64,000 bases of DNA from Bradyrhizobium iriomotense. Lineage in GTDB: Bacteria > Pseudomonadota > Alphaproteobacteria > Rhizobiales > Xanthobacteraceae. Under the pieces are notes generated by a model. That model did no database searches, was not told the DNA's origin, and saw nothing but the letters and a program-made list of their open reading frames with translations. Positions within the stretch are counted from its first letter, which is position 1, and each line of letters opens with the position of its first letter. Of the stretch, positions 44,993 through 54,100 are shown in pieces. The stretch lies in NCBI RefSeq assembly GCF_018130765.1, contig NZ_JAFCJZ010000020.1, positions 62,001 through 126,000 on the forward strand. The letters run 5' to 3'. The position numbers and the translations under genes are program-made.

Positions 44993-46018
44993 GTGATCGT
45001 CCGACGTCTTCTGCAACGCGACTGCCGTCATTCTGTTTCGCGCCGCGCTCTCCTCGGCGGACTTGTGTCGGCAGGGAGTGCCCTCGCGCTCGGCGGATGT
45101 GCCGGCTTGGGCGCGACCGGCGCGCGCTTCGACGCGTCGTCCCTCTCCGGGGATCCCACGCTGCTTGTCACCACCACGCGCAAACCCGTCAACGGCGGCC
45201 GCACCAAACCCTGGTTTGGGCCGGAGCGCGCGACGAGCATGACGGTCACGCGGGCCAGGCTGGTGGCCCCGGACGAGAGTCGTCTTTCTCTCGCTTCGGT
45301 TGGACTCGGCGATTGGCGTCTTGATCGGATCGAACCGGTGTCGGCCGACGCCGGCGATCTCGCTGCGCAGGCCGGCGGAGGGGACGTGCTGGTCTACGTG
45401 CACGGCTTCAAGCAGACCTTCGAGACGGCGGTGCTGGATGCCGCCCATCTCTCCGATGGAATCAAGTTCCGCGGCCGGACCATGGTATTCTCCTGGCCCT
45501 CCAAGGCAGGACTGTTCGACTATGCCTATGACCGCGACAGCGCGATGTGGTCTCGCGACGATTTCGAGCGCGTGCTCTCTGCGCTCGTGTCGGCGCCAAG
45601 CGGCGGCCGCGTGCACATCGTTGCGCACAGCATGGGAACCATGCTGACCCTCGAAAGCCTGCGTCAGCTCTATGCGCGATACGGCGACACGGTTACGAGC
45701 AAGATTGGCGCGGTGGTGTTTGCCGCGCCCGATATCGACATGGACGTGTTCTCATCGGCAATCCAGCGCATCGGTCCGCTCGCCGGCAAGATCACCGTGA
45801 TCGCCGCGACCAACGATCGTGCACTCGCGCTGTCGGGCCAGATCGCCGGTGGCATGACCAGGGTCGGCGCCGCCGAGAAGGCCGCCATCGCGCGGCTCGG
45901 TGTGCGCGTGCTCGATGCCTCCCAGGAAGGCTGGGGCATCATCAACCACGATCTGTTTCTGTCGAATGCGGAAGTGCAGCGGGCGATCCGCCGCGCGATC
46001 GACGGCACGACGGCGTGA
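44993..46018 (+). CDS. Tat-exported lipoprotein alpha/beta hydrolase (DUF900 family)
   Basis: 341 residues from a GTG at 44993. A twin-arginine segment (SRRALLGGLVSAGSALALGG) ends in a lipobox Cys (GGCAG), so a Tat lipoprotein is predicted. The hydrolase core has VYVHGFKQTF (oxyanion region), nucleophile Ser in AHSMGTML, Asp in AAPDIDMD and His in INHDLFL. DUF900 proteins are esterase-like; the substrate is unknown. Start is uncertain since no strong ribosome site is seen. The 44724-44992 gap holds nothing recognised. Confidence 0.82.
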   Translation: MIVRRLLQRDCRHSVSRRALLGGLVSAGSALALGGCAGLGATGARFDASSLSGDPTLLVTTTRKPVNGGRTKPWFGPERATSMTVTRARLVAPDESRLSLASVGLGDWRLDRIEPVSADAGDLAAQAGGGDVLVYVHGFKQTFETAVLDAAHLSDGIKFRGRTMVFSWPSKAGLFDYAYDRDSAMWSRDDFERVLSALVSAPSGGRVHIVAHSMGTMLTLESLRQLYARYGDTVTSKIGAVVFAAPDIDMDVFSSAIQRIGPLAGKITVIAATNDRALALSGQIAGGMTRVGAAEKAAIARLGVRVLDASQEGWGIINHDLFLSNAEVQRAIRRAIDGTTA

Positions 46019-46117
46019 GAGAGCGCCCTGCGCCAAGCCATACAGAAGCGCCTGCGCAATCGTGACGTCGTGCTTCGTGCGGATCGGAGGCCGCGCCAGA
46101 CTTGAGGAGCCGGCGCG

Positions 46118-48901
46118 CTAATGGCCGGTGGAGCGCCGGTTCATCTCCTCCAAAAGCTCTCGCATTGCGTCGAACTGCGTGCCAAAACCCTTCCAGTCGC
46201 CGGATTTCAAGCGCTCCACCGCCTGATTGTAACGATCGAGCGCCTCCCGTGCCTGACTCTCCGACGGGCGTGTGACAGGCATTTCCTCCTTCGTGCTCGC
46301 GACCGGCTGCACCGCGCCGGGCTCGGTGAACAGGGCTGACAAGGCCTCGTCGAGCGTCTCCTTCATCACCACGTGTTCACCGTAGGCTGCGATCACGCGT
46401 TTCAGCTCCGGCAGGTGTCCGTGCTCCGCTCGCAAATAGAGTGGCGTGACATAGAGGATCGAGTTCTCGATCGGGATCACAAGCAGGTTCGCACCGCGAA
46501 TCACCCGCGAGCCCATCTGATTCCAGAGCGTGATCTGTTGCGATATCTCGGTGCTCTGATTGATCCGCGCCTCGATCTGGAACGGCCCGTAGACGAGCTT
46601 CTCCTTGGGAAACTCGTAGACAATCAGCTTGCCGTAGTCGGGCTCGTCGCAGCGTGCGGCCAGCCACGCGATCATATTGTCGCGGCGGCTGGGCACCATG
46701 GGAAGCATGAGGAAGAACTCGGCCTGCGGCTCACCGGGCAGCCGCATGATGATGTAATATGGGGCCATCGTTGCAACGCCGCCGCCGCCCGGCTGGCGCG
46801 GAAACTGCCAGAGATCCTCGCGGTTATAGAAAACGTCGGCGGCCTCCATGTGATAGCTCTGATAGAGCTGCGCCTGAATCAGGAACAGGTCCTCCGGATA
46901 GCGAATGTGCCTCTGCAGATCGGCCGGCATGACCGAGAATGGCTTGAACAAGTCCGGAAAGATCCGCCGCCAGGTCGCGGCGATGGGATCGCCGGTGTCC
47001 ATCAGATAGAAGTCGACGGTTCCGTTATAGGCATCGACGGTGACCTTCACCGAATTGCGGATGTAGTTGAGATCCTGGTCTTGCGCCGGCTGCGCGGAGG
47101 GGAAGTAGGAACTCACCGTGTAGGCGTCCTGCATCCAGAACATCCGCCCGTTACTGACGACCAGATATGGATCGTGATCGAGCCTGAGGAACGGAGCGAT
47201 CGTTTGCACCCTTTCCCCGATATTGCGACGGATCATGATCCGGCTGTCGGCCGTGACGTAGCTTGAGAGCAGCAGGTTCGGGTCGTTGAAGTAGTAAGCG
47301 AACAGGCCTCTCCACACCATCGCTCCTATCGGAACGCCGCCGGTACCGTCATAGGCCGCGTAAACATTGTCCTTTCCCTTCGGATAGTCGAACTCCGGCG
47401 TGCTCCCCTTGACGATGACGTAGTCGTCGCTTCGTTCGCCGTAGTAGATGCGCGGCTCGTGGATCTTGGGGCCTCCATCCGCGACCGGAGGGATATCCCG
47501 CAAATAGAGTAGCGGCAGTCCCTCGGTGCTCTTGCGCGTGACCGGGCTCATCACCGCGCCATTGCCGTGAGTGAACAGCACGTGGCGGTTGACCCATGTC
47601 TGGGCATTCGGCGGCAGCAGGGAGGCCCCCAGTTCGCGGGCCGAGATCATGACGCTTTGGTAGGCGCCATCGAGCCAATAGCGATCAACGTCAAGGTGAT
47701 GGAATTTGTAGTAGGTGCGGATCTCCTGGAGTTGCGCGTAGGTGTCCGACAAGGGCTGCCAGTCCCACAGCCTTATATTGTCGATTGTCGCCTTGTTGGC
47801 GTCGAGCGTCTTGAAGCTAAGCTTCTGTTCGGCAGCAAACGGCTTGGCTACGATCCGATCGAGATTGTATGCCTGCCGGGTGAGCGCGATGTTGCGTTCG
47901 ATATAGGGCCTTTCCAGCTCCAATTCGCTTGGCTTGACGAAGAACTGCCGGAACAGCACGGGAACCACGCCGGACAGCACGAAAGACCCGATCACGACAA
48001 GCAGGAACGCGGCGGCAGGAAGCCGGTAGTTGCGCACCCGCAGGTTTGCCCACGCGGCGAGAGCCGCGATGACCGAAAGTCCGATCATCAGCCACAAGGC
48101 CGGCAGCCCCACGTGAACATCGGTGTAACTTGCACCGACGACCACGCCGTTATCGCCATAGAGCAGCAGATAGCGATCGAGAAAATGGGACCAGGCCTTC
48201 ACCGCAAAGAGCAGACCGAGCAGTGCCGAGCCGTGGGCAATCACCGTCGGCGACATTGATCGGCGATGAATGTCGTATTCGATATCGCCGTGCACCCAGT
48301 AGATCGCTGCGGCGAAAAGCGCGCTCAGAACGAGCGCGAGCATCATCCAGTTCTTGATGAGGATATAGGCGGGCAGTGAAAAGAGATAGAACCCGATGTC
48401 CTTGTTGTAGAGCGGATCGTCTGCGCCGTATGGCAGCTGATAGACAAACCGCAGGAAGACGCCCCAATTGCCGACTTCGGCCGATGCGACAAGCAGAGCG
48501 AGCAAAGCTGCGCCCCCTGCGATCAACCGGGGCCACGGTAACCGGTCGCGCACAAGGGCAAGCAGATCCGGCGGCGCGTTGCCCGCGGCGCTCCACACCG
48601 AAGCGGGGACTAGCTGTGTCGACCGCCGCCGGGCAAAGCGCAGTGCGAGCCATCCGTTCAACCAAAGGATGACGGCGGTTCCCGTCCAGACCGCAAGAAA
48701 GACGACGGCTTTGGCGCCGATTGTCGTCCAAAAAACCTGCAGATAGCCGATCGAGGAAAACCACAGCCAGTCGACCAGGAAGTCGCTCGCGAGCCAGAGC
48801 GGGATCAGGCAAATCCCAATGACAGCGGCCGCAACAATGAGCCCGACCACGGCACTCTGCCTTGGTACCTTCCGTTCGGGTCCGGTGATCCCGATCGTCA
48901 T
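46118..48901 (-). CDS. UPF0182 family integral membrane protein
   Basis: 927 residues. Seven N-terminal transmembrane helices in the first ~310 residues, then a large soluble domain of ~600 residues with conserved UPF0182 segments (RNIALTRQAYNLD, TYYKFHHLDVDRYW, PEFDYPKGKDNVYAAYDGTG, YPEDLFLIQAQLYQSYHM). The family is widespread but uncharacterised. No frameshift or truncation. On the minus strand, alone. The role could be envelope or transport related but this is guesswork. Confidence 0.93.
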   Translation of the reverse strand: MTIGITGPERKVPRQSAVVGLIVAAAVIGICLIPLWLASDFLVDWLWFSSIGYLQVFWTTIGAKAVVFLAVWTGTAVILWLNGWLALRFARRRSTQLVPASVWSAAGNAPPDLLALVRDRLPWPRLIAGGAALLALLVASAEVGNWGVFLRFVYQLPYGADDPLYNKDIGFYLFSLPAYILIKNWMMLALVLSALFAAAIYWVHGDIEYDIHRRSMSPTVIAHGSALLGLLFAVKAWSHFLDRYLLLYGDNGVVVGASYTDVHVGLPALWLMIGLSVIAALAAWANLRVRNYRLPAAAFLLVVIGSFVLSGVVPVLFRQFFVKPSELELERPYIERNIALTRQAYNLDRIVAKPFAAEQKLSFKTLDANKATIDNIRLWDWQPLSDTYAQLQEIRTYYKFHHLDVDRYWLDGAYQSVMISARELGASLLPPNAQTWVNRHVLFTHGNGAVMSPVTRKSTEGLPLLYLRDIPPVADGGPKIHEPRIYYGERSDDYVIVKGSTPEFDYPKGKDNVYAAYDGTGGVPIGAMVWRGLFAYYFNDPNLLLSSYVTADSRIMIRRNIGERVQTIAPFLRLDHDPYLVVSNGRMFWMQDAYTVSSYFPSAQPAQDQDLNYIRNSVKVTVDAYNGTVDFYLMDTGDPIAATWRRIFPDLFKPFSVMPADLQRHIRYPEDLFLIQAQLYQSYHMEAADVFYNREDLWQFPRQPGGGGVATMAPYYIIMRLPGEPQAEFFLMLPMVPSRRDNMIAWLAARCDEPDYGKLIVYEFPKEKLVYGPFQIEARINQSTEISQQITLWNQMGSRVIRGANLLVIPIENSILYVTPLYLRAEHGHLPELKRVIAAYGEHVVMKETLDEALSALFTEPGAVQPVASTKEEMPVTRPSESQAREALDRYNQAVERLKSGDWKGFGTQFDAMRELLEEMNRRSTGH

Positions 48902-49097
48902 GGCTTGATCATAGCGGAAATGAGGGACGCCCGCCCCTCGATTTTACGGTCGGGCGGCGCTCGCCTACTCTACCGCCGACAGCACTCGTATCCCGACGAT
49001 CCCGGGTCTATAATCAGGCAGCCGCCCATCGTATGGCGAGTGTCTGCAGGATCGACCTCACGGTGGATGGTTTCCATTCAGCATCGGAGGTGATGTC

Positions 49098-49568
49098 ATG
49101 GCCATTGCTCCCACGCTCCAGAAATACCTAGCCGCTGAGAACATCCAGTACGAGGTGATCCCGCACGAACTCAGCATGACGTCCGCTCGAACGGCCGAGG
49201 CATGCCATATCTCGGGCGACCGCCTCGCCAAGGGCATCGTGTTGCGGCGCGACGGCGGATACATGCTGGCCGTCTTGCCCGCATCGCATCACCTCCGCCT
49301 GTCGGACCTGAGGACAAGCCTCGGCGACAATGTCCACATGGCCGATGAAACCGAGATCAATCGGCTGTTCAGCGACTGTGCACACGGTGCAGTTCCTGCC
49401 GTCGGCAAATGCTACGGATTGGATGTCATCGTCGACGACAGCATCGAGGCACAGCCGGACATCTATATGGAAGCCGGCGATCATGAGACGCTGCTTCATA
49501 TGGGTCACGCGCAGTTTGCGCGCCTGACGGCCGACGCACCGCACGGGCGCTTCAGCGCGCATGACTGA
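49098..49568 (+). CDS. YbaK/EbsC-type aminoacyl-tRNA deacylase
   Basis: 156 residues, the usual size for a free-standing YbaK/ProX domain (SMTSARTAEACHISGDRLAK, GIVLRRDGGYMLAVLPASHH, GAVPAVGKCYGLDVIVDDSI). These hydrolyse mischarged Cys- or Ala-tRNA. GGAGG is present near the start (GGAGGTGATGTCATGG). Followed by a CBS protein in the same direction. Confidence 0.9.
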   Translation: MAIAPTLQKYLAAENIQYEVIPHELSMTSARTAEACHISGDRLAKGIVLRRDGGYMLAVLPASHHLRLSDLRTSLGDNVHMADETEINRLFSDCAHGAVPAVGKCYGLDVIVDDSIEAQPDIYMEAGDHETLLHMGHAQFARLTADAPHGRFSAHD

Positions 49569-49750
49569 GGATCTTGTATACCGCCCATTGCCTTTGCGGT
49601 CCTGGGCGGGAACTCTGGCCGCGAGGTCGCCGTCATACTGGTCAGCAGGGTGGCGGCGAGAGTGTCTGCATTTGTCTGGTCGGAGTTCGGAAGATGGGGG
49701 TGCCGCTGCATTGCATCAACGCACTTGAAACCCACGAACGGAGGCTCGCC

Positions 49751-50170
49751 ATGAAAGTCAAAGACGTGATGCACAAGGGTGTCGACTGGGTCAGCCCCGA
49801 CACCCCAATCACCGAGCTTGCCAAACTGATGCGGGCGCATGACATCGGCTGCATTCCGATTGGCGAGGACGACAAGCTGGTCGGAATGGTGACCGACCGC
49901 GATATCGTCTGCAAAGGGCTTGCGAGCCACAGCTTCGATGCCGGCCGCGCGAAGGCGCGTGACGTGATGACCGAGGGCATCCATTGCTGCCGCGAGGACG
50001 ATGACCTCGCCAAGGCGATGCATCATATGGAGAAGCTGCAGGTCCGCAGGCTGCCGGTGATCAACAAGAGCAAGCGGATGGTCGGCATCATCAGCCTGGG
50101 TGACGTCAGCCATTCCACGTCGGGTGATATGCTGACCGAGACCGTCAGGAGCGTTTCGGCGCATCATTGA
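49751..50170 (+). CDS. Tandem CBS domain protein
   Basis: 139 residues from the ATG at 49751, with GGAGG 7 bases before. Two CBS repeats: KVKDVMHKGVDWVSPDTPI and ARDVMTEGIHCCREDDDLA, each followed by the GxxxDxD signature (GMVTDRDI; GIISLGDV). CBS pairs bind adenosine nucleotides. Stand-alone pairs act as small regulators. Same strand as YbaK. Confidence 0.92.
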   Translation: MKVKDVMHKGVDWVSPDTPITELAKLMRAHDIGCIPIGEDDKLVGMVTDRDIVCKGLASHSFDAGRAKARDVMTEGIHCCREDDDLAKAMHHMEKLQVRRLPVINKSKRMVGIISLGDVSHSTSGDMLTETVRSVSAHH

Positions 50171-50307
50171 ACTTGCGGCCAGGACATATGGCAGGGCTCC
50201 TCTCGTGATCGCCACTCGAACAGGCGTTGAGGGGAGCCCGAGCCATGCGCTCGTCAGCAACCATCACGCCGCGCAGAAGCGACCGCGCGATGTGGTTGAT
50301 TTTGCGC

Positions 50308-52125
50308 CTACGCGATCAAACGCTGCACCAATTCCGACTCACTCGAGTACGTCAGGAGCGCCTCGTGAGTCGCCCGGGTAATCCCAACATAGGTCAGCCG
50401 GACACACTCCTCGACGGTCTCGCCGTGGCGGCCGAGCAAGCCCAAGCCGGCAATCGCGACGCAGGGAAACTCCAGCCCTTTCGCGGTGTGCATGCTCAAG
50501 AACCGCACGGCCACCCGCTTGATCGAAATTCTGTTGCGATTGTCCTTGGCCATATCGATCGGCACATCATGCCTGGCGAGTATCTGCTCGACCCGCCCGC
50601 CGATCCAGTGCTCGGGGTAGAGACACGCCATCTGCGACCACTCGTACCCGGCCTTTTTCCTATCGAGAAACCACTCGGCGACGCAGTGAGCTTCTGCGTC
50701 GATGCTCACGCATCGCCGCACGGCCGGCTCCACGCCCTGCCGGCCCGCATCTTCGGGCAACAGGATGGCGTGCTCATCGTCGGCCGTGATGCCCGGAGCG
50801 CCAATGACGTCTGCAGCGAAGCGTTTCGCGAAGGCAACGATTTGCGCAGTGTTGCGGTAGTTGACTTTCAATACGCTCGTTCTGCCCTTGGCCTCAATTC
50901 CGAGCTGGCTCCATACCGGGCGTTCACGCCCCTTGTAGATGGCCTGGATGTCGTCGTAGACGACCATCAGCGCCTTCGTGTGCGGGTTCACCATCTTGGC
51001 CGCGAGCGCGAGCCATTGCGGCTCGAAGTCGTGTGCCTCGTCGATCAGGACAGCGTCGTACTGCTCCGTCGGGATATGGCCTTGATCTACCGCCTTCATC
51101 ACCTCTGAAACGCTCGCAGCCAGCCGCTTTGCGTAGTCCGGATAATCTCGCTCGGATGGGGCGGGGACCCCATAAGTCCGCAGCATCCGGTAACACCAGG
51201 AATGAAAGGTGAGGACCTGAACGCGGTTCTCCACGCCTCTGCTCTGCATGGCATCCTCAAGTCGCCCGGCGATGCCATTGGCGTAGCACAGGATGAGCAC
51301 CGGCTTGGCCGCCGCACGCGCCAGATACTCGGCTCGAAAGGCAAGGATCAGGGTCTTGCCCGATCCGGCGACGCCGCGAATAATTCGATGCCCCTCTCCC
51401 AGACTGCGCGCGAACTGCTCCTGATGCAGGTCCATGACTGCAAGCGTCCGGTCCGAAGGATCGGCGGCAGGGGCGTCGTCCAAGGGCAGGGCAATCTGTC
51501 GTATGCGGATTTCCGGAAAGAGCAGCGCCCGCAGGCGGTCGAATTGCGGCATGGACAGCGGCTCTTCGGGACGCGGATGAACCATGTTCCACAATCTGGT
51601 GCGGAATTCTTCGGGATCCGCGGTCTCCGTCATTTCATCCTTGAAAAGACACAGATGCCCGGCCAGCACCTCCTTGAGATTGGTCTGATCGAACTGCTTG
51701 AGCGTGATGTTCGTGAAGACGGCCCCGAAGCCGAACGGGACAATGGACCGGCCCACAAAGCGATGACCAGGCGGAAACAACAATTGTCCATCGCGCTCCA
51801 GCGTGCGCACGACCTCGAGCGTGTACCTGCGAGCCTGCTCGAGGGGATTGCTCTCCCGTACGACACCACGATTGGTAAGCAACTCGACCTTTGTCTTGTC
51901 CGCCGAAACAATCGTCTCCAGGCGCCAGTCTTTCACCTCGAGCACGAGCAGGCCGTTCGCGGGGTGAACGATAATGAAATCCGGATGCCGGTTGTGAGGG
52001 CCGACAGGGAGATTGTGCCAAACGACAGCGTTCTCTTCGAGGAAGTCCTTGAGCCGTTCCGCCAGTCGTAGCTCCCCACGACTGTCAAAGCGTGCGAAGC
52101 CGAGACTGGGGATCAGTATGGCCAT
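50308..52125 (-). CDS. NERD-domain nuclease fused to SF1 (UvrD/Rep-type) helicase
   Basis: 605 residues from the ATG at 52125. The N-terminal ~150 residues are a NERD domain (HPDFIIVHPANGLLVLEVKDW with Asp and ExK nuclease residues). A UvrD-like helicase follows, with Walker A GVAGSGKT, motif II LIDEAHDFEP, VNYRNT, and motif VI TYVGITRATHEALL. The helicase is compact, without the large 2B insertion of UvrD. Such fusions are found in DNA repair and phage defence contexts; role here is inferred. Its 5' end is about 120 bp from tRNA-Glu. Confidence 0.9.
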   Translation of the reverse strand: MAILIPSLGFARFDSRGELRLAERLKDFLEENAVVWHNLPVGPHNRHPDFIIVHPANGLLVLEVKDWRLETIVSADKTKVELLTNRGVVRESNPLEQARRYTLEVVRTLERDGQLLFPPGHRFVGRSIVPFGFGAVFTNITLKQFDQTNLKEVLAGHLCLFKDEMTETADPEEFRTRLWNMVHPRPEEPLSMPQFDRLRALLFPEIRIRQIALPLDDAPAADPSDRTLAVMDLHQEQFARSLGEGHRIIRGVAGSGKTLILAFRAEYLARAAAKPVLILCYANGIAGRLEDAMQSRGVENRVQVLTFHSWCYRMLRTYGVPAPSERDYPDYAKRLAASVSEVMKAVDQGHIPTEQYDAVLIDEAHDFEPQWLALAAKMVNPHTKALMVVYDDIQAIYKGRERPVWSQLGIEAKGRTSVLKVNYRNTAQIVAFAKRFAADVIGAPGITADDEHAILLPEDAGRQGVEPAVRRCVSIDAEAHCVAEWFLDRKKAGYEWSQMACLYPEHWIGGRVEQILARHDVPIDMAKDNRNRISIKRVAVRFLSMHTAKGLEFPCVAIAGLGLLGRHGETVEECVRLTYVGITRATHEALLTYSSESELVQRLIA

Positions 52126-52247
52126 GTTACGACCGCGAGCGCCATTGCAGACCACCTTGTGAGGCTACGTGCGTAGCAGAGCGGTCTCTCCAGGCTCACA
52201 TGGTTGCCTAGAGTGTGCAGCTTTTCAATGGCTTAGGATTTGTCTGG

Positions 52248-52319
52248 CGCTCCCTAGGGGAATCGAACCCCTGTTTCAGCCTTGAGAGGGCCGCGTCCTA
52301 ACCGCTAGACGAAGGGAGC
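52248..52319 (-). tRNA. tRNA-Glu (anticodon CTC)
   Basis: 72-base cloverleaf on the minus strand. Acceptor pair GCTCCCT/AGGGAGC with discriminator G; anticodon loop CTCTCAA gives CTC; T arm GGGG-TTCGATT-CCCC. CCA not encoded. tRNA genes are frequent integration sites; the NERD-helicase gene lies downstream of it on the same strand. Confidence 0.95.
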
Positions 52320-52381
52320 GTGAGGCGTACGACATAGCCGCGAATTTTGCCGGCGGCAAGCCTCGATCGGGGTTTCTCTCA

Positions 52382-52510
52382 GCTGTCGTCCTGGCGAAGG
52401 CCAGGACCCATTGCCCCAAGTCGCAATTGTTGCGTGCAGAGTTAACGCCGAGTCCCCGTAATCATACCCGCCTGTGGTTATGGGTCCTGGCTTTCGCCAG
52501 GACGACGGCG
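52382..52510. repeat. Paired palindromic repeat (family A)
   Basis: Facing halves: GCTGTCGTCCTGGCGAAGGC near 52382 and TATGGGTCCTGGCTTTCGCC near 52479, followed by AGGACGAC. Same structure and spacing type as 12561-12688. Lies between tRNA-Glu and the small membrane-anchored protein. Confidence 0.8.
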
Positions 52511-52532
52511 GGGGTGAGTTTCCCGGGCCGCC

Positions 52533-52877
52533 TCACGGCTCATTGGCAAATTTCAGCTTTCCTGCCGGCTTCAACGTGTGGGCATCAAAAGTGCGGATCT
52601 CTATGACCCCGCCCACATCGAGCGTGACCACGAGGCGGTCGCCGGCGACGCCGGTCGAGACGATCTTGGCGCCCTTCGGCAGGGTGGCGGTGACGTCGCC
52701 GGCGGTTTCGACCGCCCTTCCCTCCGACTTGAAAAGGCGGTAGCCCACCGCGATCAGAACGGCGCAGATCGCCAGCGCCGTGGTCAACCCCGCGATCAGC
52801 ATCATCCGCCGCACCCGCGCGAACAGCGCGGCCTGCTCGGGGGTCGGTTCGGGAACAGCGGTATCAGACGTCGTCAT
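52533..52877 (-). CDS. Small single-pass membrane protein with C-terminal beta domain
   Basis: 114 residues from the ATG at 52877. One transmembrane helix (~23-46; MLIAGLTTALAICAVLIAVG), then a ~65-residue beta-rich domain (GDVTATLPKGAKIVSTGVAG ... LVVTLDVGGVIEIRTFD), probably periplasmic. No family named. Its ATG overlaps the ATG of the divergent rluD-like gene by 2 bases. Confidence 0.8.
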   Translation of the reverse strand: MTTSDTAVPEPTPEQAALFARVRRMMLIAGLTTALAICAVLIAVGYRLFKSEGRAVETAGDVTATLPKGAKIVSTGVAGDRLVVTLDVGGVIEIRTFDAHTLKPAGKLKFANEP

Positions 52878-53883
52878 GGAAAACTCTGGGTCAGCGCAAA
52901 GGTTGGAGGTTGTCGTCGCCGGCGACGAGGGCTCGCCCCGGCTCGACCGCGTGCTGGCGGCGCACCTCACCGACCTGTCGCGATCGCGGCTGAAAGCCCT
53001 GATTTTGGCGGGCGCGGTGAGCCTGAAGGCTTCCGCTGTCCGCGACCCCGCTTATCACGTCGCATCCGGCGATACGATCATAATCGACGTGCCGGAGGCC
53101 GCCCCGGCCGAGCCGAAAGGCGAGGATATCGCCCTCGATATCGTGTTCGAGGACGACGACATCATCGTCATCAACAAGCCCAAGGGCCTCGTCGTCCACC
53201 CCGCGGCCGGCCACGAGACCGGCACGCTGGTCAACGCGCTGATCGCCCATTGCGGAGCTTCGCTGTCAGGCATCGGCGGGGTGCGCCGGCCCGGCATCGT
53301 GCACCGTCTGGACAAGGACACGACAGGGCTGATGGTGGTCGCCAAGAACGACCTCGCCCATGCCTCGCTGTCAGCTCAGTTCGCCGACCACGGCCGCACC
53401 GGCGAGATGCGGCGCGGCTACATGGCCTTCGCCTGGGGCGTGCCGAACCGGCATCGCGGCACCGTCGATGCGCCGATCGATCGCCATCCGCATGCGCGGG
53501 AGAAGATGGCGGTGCGCCAGGGCGGACGCGAGGCGGTGACGCATTGGGAGATCCTGGAGAGTTTTTCGGGGCGCGACGGCAAGCCGGTGGCCGCCCTTCT
53601 CGCCTGCCAGCTCGAGACCGGACGCACCCACCAGATCCGCGTCCACCTCGCCCATATCGGCCACCCCCTGATGGGAGATTCCGTCTATGGCCCGCATTTC
53701 AAGACCAAGGCCAATCAGCTCGGGCCGGAATCGCAGGGAGCGTTGACCGCACTTGGACGGCAGGCCCTGCATGCTTATCTGCTGGTATTGGAGCACCCGA
53801 GGACGGGAGAATTACTCCACTGGGAGGCGCCTCTGCCGGAGGATTTGCTTCTCCTGGAGGGCGCCCTCAAAGCGGCGCTATGA
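52876..53883 (+). CDS. rluD: RluA/RluD-family 23S rRNA pseudouridine synthase
   Basis: 335 residues from the ATG at 52876. S4 RNA-binding domain (RLDRVLAAHLTDLSRSRLKA), then catalytic domain with RPGIVHRLDKDTTGLMVV (catalytic Asp in HRLD) and LETGRTHQIRVHLAHIGHPL. RluD modifies helix 69 of 23S rRNA. Its position just before rpoH is common in Alphaproteobacteria. No ribosome site seen at the chosen ATG, so a later start is possible. Confidence 0.9.
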   Translation: MENSGSAQRLEVVVAGDEGSPRLDRVLAAHLTDLSRSRLKALILAGAVSLKASAVRDPAYHVASGDTIIIDVPEAAPAEPKGEDIALDIVFEDDDIIVINKPKGLVVHPAAGHETGTLVNALIAHCGASLSGIGGVRRPGIVHRLDKDTTGLMVVAKNDLAHASLSAQFADHGRTGEMRRGYMAFAWGVPNRHRGTVDAPIDRHPHAREKMAVRQGGREAVTHWEILESFSGRDGKPVAALLACQLETGRTHQIRVHLAHIGHPLMGDSVYGPHFKTKANQLGPESQGALTALGRQALHAYLLVLEHPRTGELLHWEAPLPEDLLLLEGALKAAL

Positions 53884-54100
53884 CGCAGGCCTTTTAAGAA
53901 AGGCGTTACATTACAAAAAGTTATAGCTGCCACACGGGGACGTGACGTCAGCAATCCTTCCCTTTTCGACCCCCCATGGGGTATATTGCGCCTGCGTTGG
54001 AAATGACCAGCGCGGAACATCGCAGCCCGGCCGGCTTTGACACAGCGGTCGTCTGCCTGGCCCGCCGCTATCGGGGGCCTGAACCTTTGGAGGGCGCACT

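Noticed and set aside
53950..54000. CCCCAT near 53972 as a sigma-32 -10 box for rpoH
   Set aside because: No CTTGAA-like -35 at the required distance; TATATT at 53982 also lacks a convincing -35.
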